In this document: piece after piece, positions 59,633 to 64,000 of the stretch
How the letters are laid out: every line of letters begins with the position of its first letter
Numbering within the stretch: position 1 is the stretch's first letter
Assembly: GCA_005408345.1 (NCBI GenBank)
Contig: SEMN01000453.1
Span: 363,111-427,110, forward strand
Reading direction: 5' to 3'
Source of the DNA: Macquaria australasica
Taxonomy: Eukaryota; Chordata; Actinopteri; Centrarchiformes; Percichthyidae
DNA length: 64,000 bases
Made by a program: the position numbers and the translations under genes
Notes under the pieces: generated by a model
Seen by the model: only the letters and a program-made list of their open reading frames with translations
The model's database searches: none
What the model was told of the DNA's origin: nothing

Positions 59633-62600
59633 TCAACTCTGAGAGGTGTCCGTTAGCCTGATGCTCCCTGTTACATGGGCAATGAAGCATCTCAGGAGGT
59701 AGATCCCCCAAAAGTGGAGGGAGCTGTTGCAAAGAGAGAGAGAGAGACAAAGAAAGAATGGATGCAACGTATCAAACTGCAAAATGTATGTAGCCACTCC
59801 TTTATTTCCAACACATTAATGAAATCATATGCAGGTCCGTCACCCCACCGAGAGTTGTAATCTATTGGAAACCGCTTAGAATTGTTCTCACATCAGCATA
59901 AAGATTAAGATACTTTGTTTATTTACTTGGCAATTTCCTTAATTTTGGAAAAATCTAACCTTAAGTGTACCACCAGGCACACAGTGGTTTTTTTGGAGCT
60001 GTTTTTTTTTTTTTTTGTGGTGTAGCTATAGATTGCATTATATTGGAAAATGGTAATAATATTGTACTGTATTATAGTGACAAACAACATGACATGAACA
60101 CCTTAATTGATCTCTATTGTGGACCATAAGTGGAACTGTTCAAAAATATTATTTTACTGTTACAGCAAGAAAGCTGTACAAGCTGCAACAAATAAAATAC
60201 TTTATTATGAATACTGAACAGAAATGTTATCTAGACTCTTACAAACAGCAATGACATTTCTCAGTTTTTACTGTAAACTGGTTTTTATAACTGATAAAAC
60301 CAAAGTCCAATGCATTTTTTGTTACACATAGTTGATCTCCTTAATTCTAATCTGTCTTGCTGTCTTCCTATGCAAAGAGAAAATCTGACATTCAAGTTTT
60401 ATTGACACACCTGCTCACTTCAAGTCCAAATTAGACCTGGGTATGATTCAGTGAAACGCAAGAAAATGTTCTTTTTTTGATTGTTTTGCTTTGTGTTTTA
60501 TTTTTAATTTTTCTTTAATTTTTTGCATTTTGTGATTTCATAGTTTTTTATTTATCTTAAAGGTCCTAAAATTTAACCTTGATTGGTGTAATATTAACAA
60601 ATGCTCTTTATAAATACCATGTTGTTGAGAGTTTTATTTAAGGTTCACTGTGGAGTTTGTTTTGGGGCATTTTATGCCTTTTTATTTAACAGTGATAGTG
60701 GGAAGAGACAGGAAATGTGGGGAAAGAGAGTAGGGGAATGACATGCAACAAGTGGTCCGGCCAGCTGGGAATCGAACCAGTGACTCACTGCTCGGGGCAT
60801 TTGCGCCCATGTGGTACGTGCCCTAATGCTGTACGCTGAACACAGTCCAACCAATGGTTTCACACTATTCCCCTGATCTACAGGTGGCGGTACCACGCCA
60901 AGATATACTGCAATGCACCAACAAAGACAAAGAAGAAATAGACTGCAAGATAATAACACAGATGTAAACAATACTGGATTTAAAATCTGCTTTGTAAATG
61001 TTTTATGAGGAAGGAAATGCAATTCAGCCCCTTTGGTAGAGCTCAAGGATACACACAATGTGTTTTGGTGAGTAATACTAACTTTTGTTTGTTTACAAGA
61101 ACACTCCACAGGTACCTTTAAAAATAGCTCAACACTGGATGAAAAACCCTCAAAAGTAGAACCAACCAGAAGAAAAACTATATTTCTGTTAAAAAGAGAA
61201 ACTCAGTGTTGACAGTGTTGGGAGTATGCACGACTATGTTGTTGTGATAAAGAAAATGATGCTGTAGAAATGTACATTTTGCTGAATTTATCATGGAAGA
61301 AGTGTCCCTCAAACACCTTTAAAAAGATGAGGCCAGTGTTATTCCAGATGTTTCTTATTGTCGACAAATCCCACGAAAAGACCAAAACCAACAACTACAA
61401 TACTTTCCGATTTCCCTACCCTGTCCATGTGTTCCCTCTTATATCGTAAATAAATAAATAAATAAATAAATAAATCAATTCAAAAGTAAAACAGCTGGAC
61501 ACTGTAGTTTTTAACAAACATTACTAAAACAGGATTAAAAAGTGCATTTGATGGGGAATATTTTCAGCGGCGGATTAATCCACATTTGGTGCTCTTATCT
61601 GTATTTCAGGCAGCAGGACGGTGTATCTGGGATTGAGTCAAAAAAAACTACAGCGTGTGTGTTCATGGTAATGAAGGAACATGTCACCCAGTGCAACATT
61701 GTGGCTCATTGATGTGTTGTTAATAGTTTTTGGACAACAACAGAGCTCTATGGCACAGAGGAAGAAGATATATCAGGCTTTAGATACTTGTTGAATACTT
61801 GTTAGTAGAGTCAATTCATTGTTGATCTTTTGATGGATCTGCTGACTGTAAGACACATAAAATATCACCAGCCATATTCTTTAAGCAGTCAAATGGAAAG
61901 AAGGACTCTCACCTGACCAGGAGTGGCTGGGGGAAGCAGCTTGTGGTCTGTGTTCTAACTACATCCAGAAGGTGCAGCATGTTTGTCAGCAGCGTTCCGT
62001 GCCCACATTTGTCGATCTTGGTCACCACCATCTGCACGACAAAATGTTTGGTCACACTTGTACCTTCATGTCCAGTATATGCATGTACTGAAAAAGAGCA
62101 CAGAGCTATCAGCAAACAGATTCATCAGCAGATCACACAACATTAGAGCATTTACTTCTAATTATGAATCAACTCATCTACAGCTCAAACTCACTGAGCA
62201 CAATTAGTCTGACATCTACTGGCCACTTAAGAATACTGCAATATGATGTCTGTTTTAAGGACTCTTTTCTTTTTTTTCTATTATACACATTAAGATTTTG
62301 GCTTTTTGTATGATTGGTCTTACAATCATTTTTCTCCTACAGAGTGATTATACTATTAGAATATTTGTAACCGGAATGTAACGTTGTAGCTTGCAAATTC
62401 CCCATTTCTATTCCTACAAATGTAAAGAACTGCAGTGTATGAACTCTGAATTCTTTTGTCAGAAGATATTGCTGAATGCCGAAAATGAAAAATCCTGCCA
62501 TTCACTACAGTCATTACATTACAACTAACTGAGCTGCTGTTAACCGTGTAGCAACAACTTTATTAAAGTCTGTTTCAGGTTTGAAAGTGACCCTTTCCGC

Positions 62601-63545
62601 TCAGCAGCGGGAGTTCATCTTTGTTAAAAGCCTTACTGTCACAGCCTTACTAATGGGCAAAGTGTTTAATAACCAGAGAGCATGAATAATTGACTGCAGA
62701 GTGGAAGCGCTTCATTAGAACGCCTCAGCGGTGGCACTTCAGAGGGGGACAGCAGTTTTTAAATAGCTGAGTGAGAGCGTTCAGCATTAATTCAGTGTGG
62801 ACATAATGATGAGGATTTGGAAGAATAATGAATAAAAGGTGAAAAGGAGGGGTAAAAGCTGGATAGCGGTAATGCTAACCACCCCCACCAAAAAGCAGAA
62901 ACACTGCGTTTCCAGCATGTACAGTGTTCAACCTGCTGTTTCTCAAGCAAACTACATATTATTAAATTGGACAAATCATTTGAATTGTTTGTTTTCCCCA
63001 CAGCTCACACTTTGTCAGATGATTTGCTTGTTTTTGAACTTAGTTGGAGTTTGTGTGGTCTTGGTGAAGCAGCTTTGTTTTCAGGTTGCAGGCGGCAAGG
63101 GGTCCCATTGACACAGCATTTATACAAATGTTATAGGGCTGCATCTAACGATTATTGTCATAGTCAATACAACTGTAGAGGGCTAAAGAAGCCAGAAAAC
63201 ATTCACAGTTGAGAAATCGATTCATCGATTATCAAAACAGATCGTTGCAGCTCTAAAGTCATTTTGGCATATGAGATGGTGACTCACTACAAAAGAAATA
63301 CAATCTTTATTTGGGATATGGATAACAATTCCCCCCATATATTCTGCGTTTTAAGCTGAGATCTATAATTCTTCATTTGGAAATCTTTTCCAACTAAATA
63401 GGCATGATGTTACTATTTATGAAGAAAGAGTGTATGTCCTCCCACCACATATGGACGTCTGAACTCCTCGCACATCTCCAGGGCGATCAGGTCTGCCTTC
63501 TGAAGACCAACACTGCCATCGACCAACAGGAACGTCCTCACCAGA
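59633..63545 (-). CDS. gtpbp8: GTP-binding protein 8 (EngB/YihA-type GTPase), 3' part
   Basis: TrmE-Era-EngA-EngB superfamily GTPase; vertebrate GTPBP8 is reported to be mitochondrial and linked to ribosome assembly (family knowledge). Three exons are readable: 63,446-63,545; 61,913-62,031; 59,633-59,723. The borders are CTTTCAG|T, GTG|GTGGGA, GTGCAG|ATG, AG|GTGAGA and CAACAG|C, and the phase is consistent. Exon A encodes LVRTFLLVDGSVGLQKADLI then EMCEEFRRPYV. Exon B encodes VVTKIDKCGHGTLL, with the G4 motif T-K-I-D, through TTSCFPQPLLV. The last exon encodes SSLHFWGIYLLRCFIAHVTG and ends in a 9-residue tail. The G1-G3 exons must lie beyond the right edge. The G5 region reads VSS-L where other GTPBP8 proteins have VSA-V, a small variation. 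The short last exon is only ~30 codons and was found by similarity, not by frame length. Confidence 0.9.
60638..61121. mobile_element. Foldback element with TTAA ends, with inner repeats
   Basis: Left end TTTAAGGTTCACTGTGGAGT; right end, reverse-complemented, TTAAAGGTACCTGTGGAGTG. Inside is a segment with GAAATGTGGGGAAAGAGAG, AATGACATGCAACAAG and GGGAATCGAACC, then GGTGGCGGTACCACGCC. These are recurrent teleost repeat words. It lies in the last intron of gtpbp8. TTAA at both ends is compatible with a piggyBac-type target. Confidence 0.55.
61330..61620 (+). repeat. Interspersed repeat, copy 2 (related to 25,540-25,960)
   Basis: GGACACTGTAGTTTTTAACA, GTGCATTTGATGGGGAATAT and TATTGTCGACAAATCC match copy 1 in order. 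It includes an (AAAT)n run at 61,447-61,475. The element may extend to about 61,790. Confidence 0.6.
63134..63255. mobile_element. Foldback element, short copy 4 of the GCTGCAACGATTA family
   Basis: Left end TAGGGCTGCATCTAACGATT; right end GATCGTTGCAGCTCTA. Internally deleted to 122 bases. It lies in gtpbp8 intron sequence about 190 bases from exon A. Confidence 0.65.
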
Positions 63546-64000
63546 CTGAAAGAAGACAAAGATATATTAGCCAAGTTTTACATGTAACATAGACTAGATT
63601 AATGGATGCGACTGATGAGAGTTGTCAAGGTCTTCTACGGTCAGAAAAATAAGAACACAAAGGTCTTTAGCTACAGAAGATGGAGCCAGTATACTGAAAA
63701 ACAGCATTTAGGCTGCAGGCTCCTGGGTGTTTTGTCATCATGGCTAAAGTGACAGTGAACCACCTTGTGGACCAGGTCACAGGTAGTACAATCCAGAAGG
63801 AAACTGTATCTGAAACAGTCATTTATTTGTAGCATGGCCTAATATTACAGTGCAGTGTGCCACTGTCAATCATGGCATTTAGTGTATTTGTATAAAGATC
63901 ATTTCTTGAGAGGACGGCTGCCGTTGTCCAGGAATACTATACATACACACATATATATATATATACACATATATATACACACACATATATATATATATAT
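63546..64000. other. gtpbp8: gtpbp8 intron, cut by the window edge
   Basis: Upstream of the first visible gtpbp8 exon. No further exon recognised. It ends in an (AT)n/(AC)n repeat from about 63,942 onward. Confidence 0.5.

Noticed and set aside
60765..60785. GGGAATCGAACC as a possible tRNA T-arm
   Set aside because: No acceptor, D or anticodon arms nearby; it is part of a known-looking repeat.
60672..61109. 145-aa minus-strand frame
   Set aside because: Runs across a repeat with inverted ends and lacks gene-like features.
1..64000. CRISPR array, bacterial operon or prophage
   Set aside because: No regular spacer-repeat pattern; genes are intron-bearing vertebrate genes.

Overview
The window is teleost fish nuclear DNA. 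The genes are split by introns with GT/AG borders. Four vertebrate genes can be read, long AT-rich noncoding stretches separate them, and the repeats (L2-like LINE tails, hAT-like foldback elements, CA/GATA/GAGA microsatellites) are typical of ray-finned fish. All identifications were made by reading the sequence; no database search was run.

All four genes lie on the minus strand. From right to left they are: the 3' part of gtpbp8, an EngB-type GTPase (exons at 63.5, 62.0 and 59.7 kb, earlier exons beyond the right edge); slc10a2, the apical sodium/bile acid cotransporter (six exons, 49.6 to 45.1 kb, complete, 370 aa); a six-blade-like kelch-repeat protein I cannot name (seven coding exons, 35.8 to 26.8 kb, 442 aa); and inhbb, the activin/inhibin beta-B subunit (two exons, 22.7 and 16.9-16.0 kb, 404 aa). 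The joined reading frames keep phase across every intron. Several long open frames in these exons appear to start upstream with a TTG or GTG codon, so I used the first in-frame ATG instead.

Region by region: 1-14.4 kb is intergenic, downstream of inhbb, with minisatellites, microsatellites and foldback elements but no exon I can recognise. 14.4-23.4 kb holds inhbb with a long 3'UTR and a 5.5 kb intron. 23.6-26.6 kb is intergenic with two interspersed repeats. 26.6-35.8 kb is the kelch gene, with a LINE and several DNA-element relics in its introns. 36-43.9 kb is intergenic and rich in transposon-derived fragments (RecQ-like, Myb/SANT-like and foldback). 43.9-49.8 kb is slc10a2. 50-59.5 kb is transposon-rich and includes a 3 kb terminal-inverted-repeat element with a broken basic-protein gene and a LINE inside it, plus what looks like a relic of a duplicated slc10a2. 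59.5-64 kb is gtpbp8.

The genes do not form one pathway: activin signalling, bile-acid uptake, a kelch scaffold and a probably mitochondrial GTPase simply sit side by side. The best candidates for something undescribed are the 55,343-58,355 transposon, the slc10a2 duplication relic and the unnamed kelch gene.
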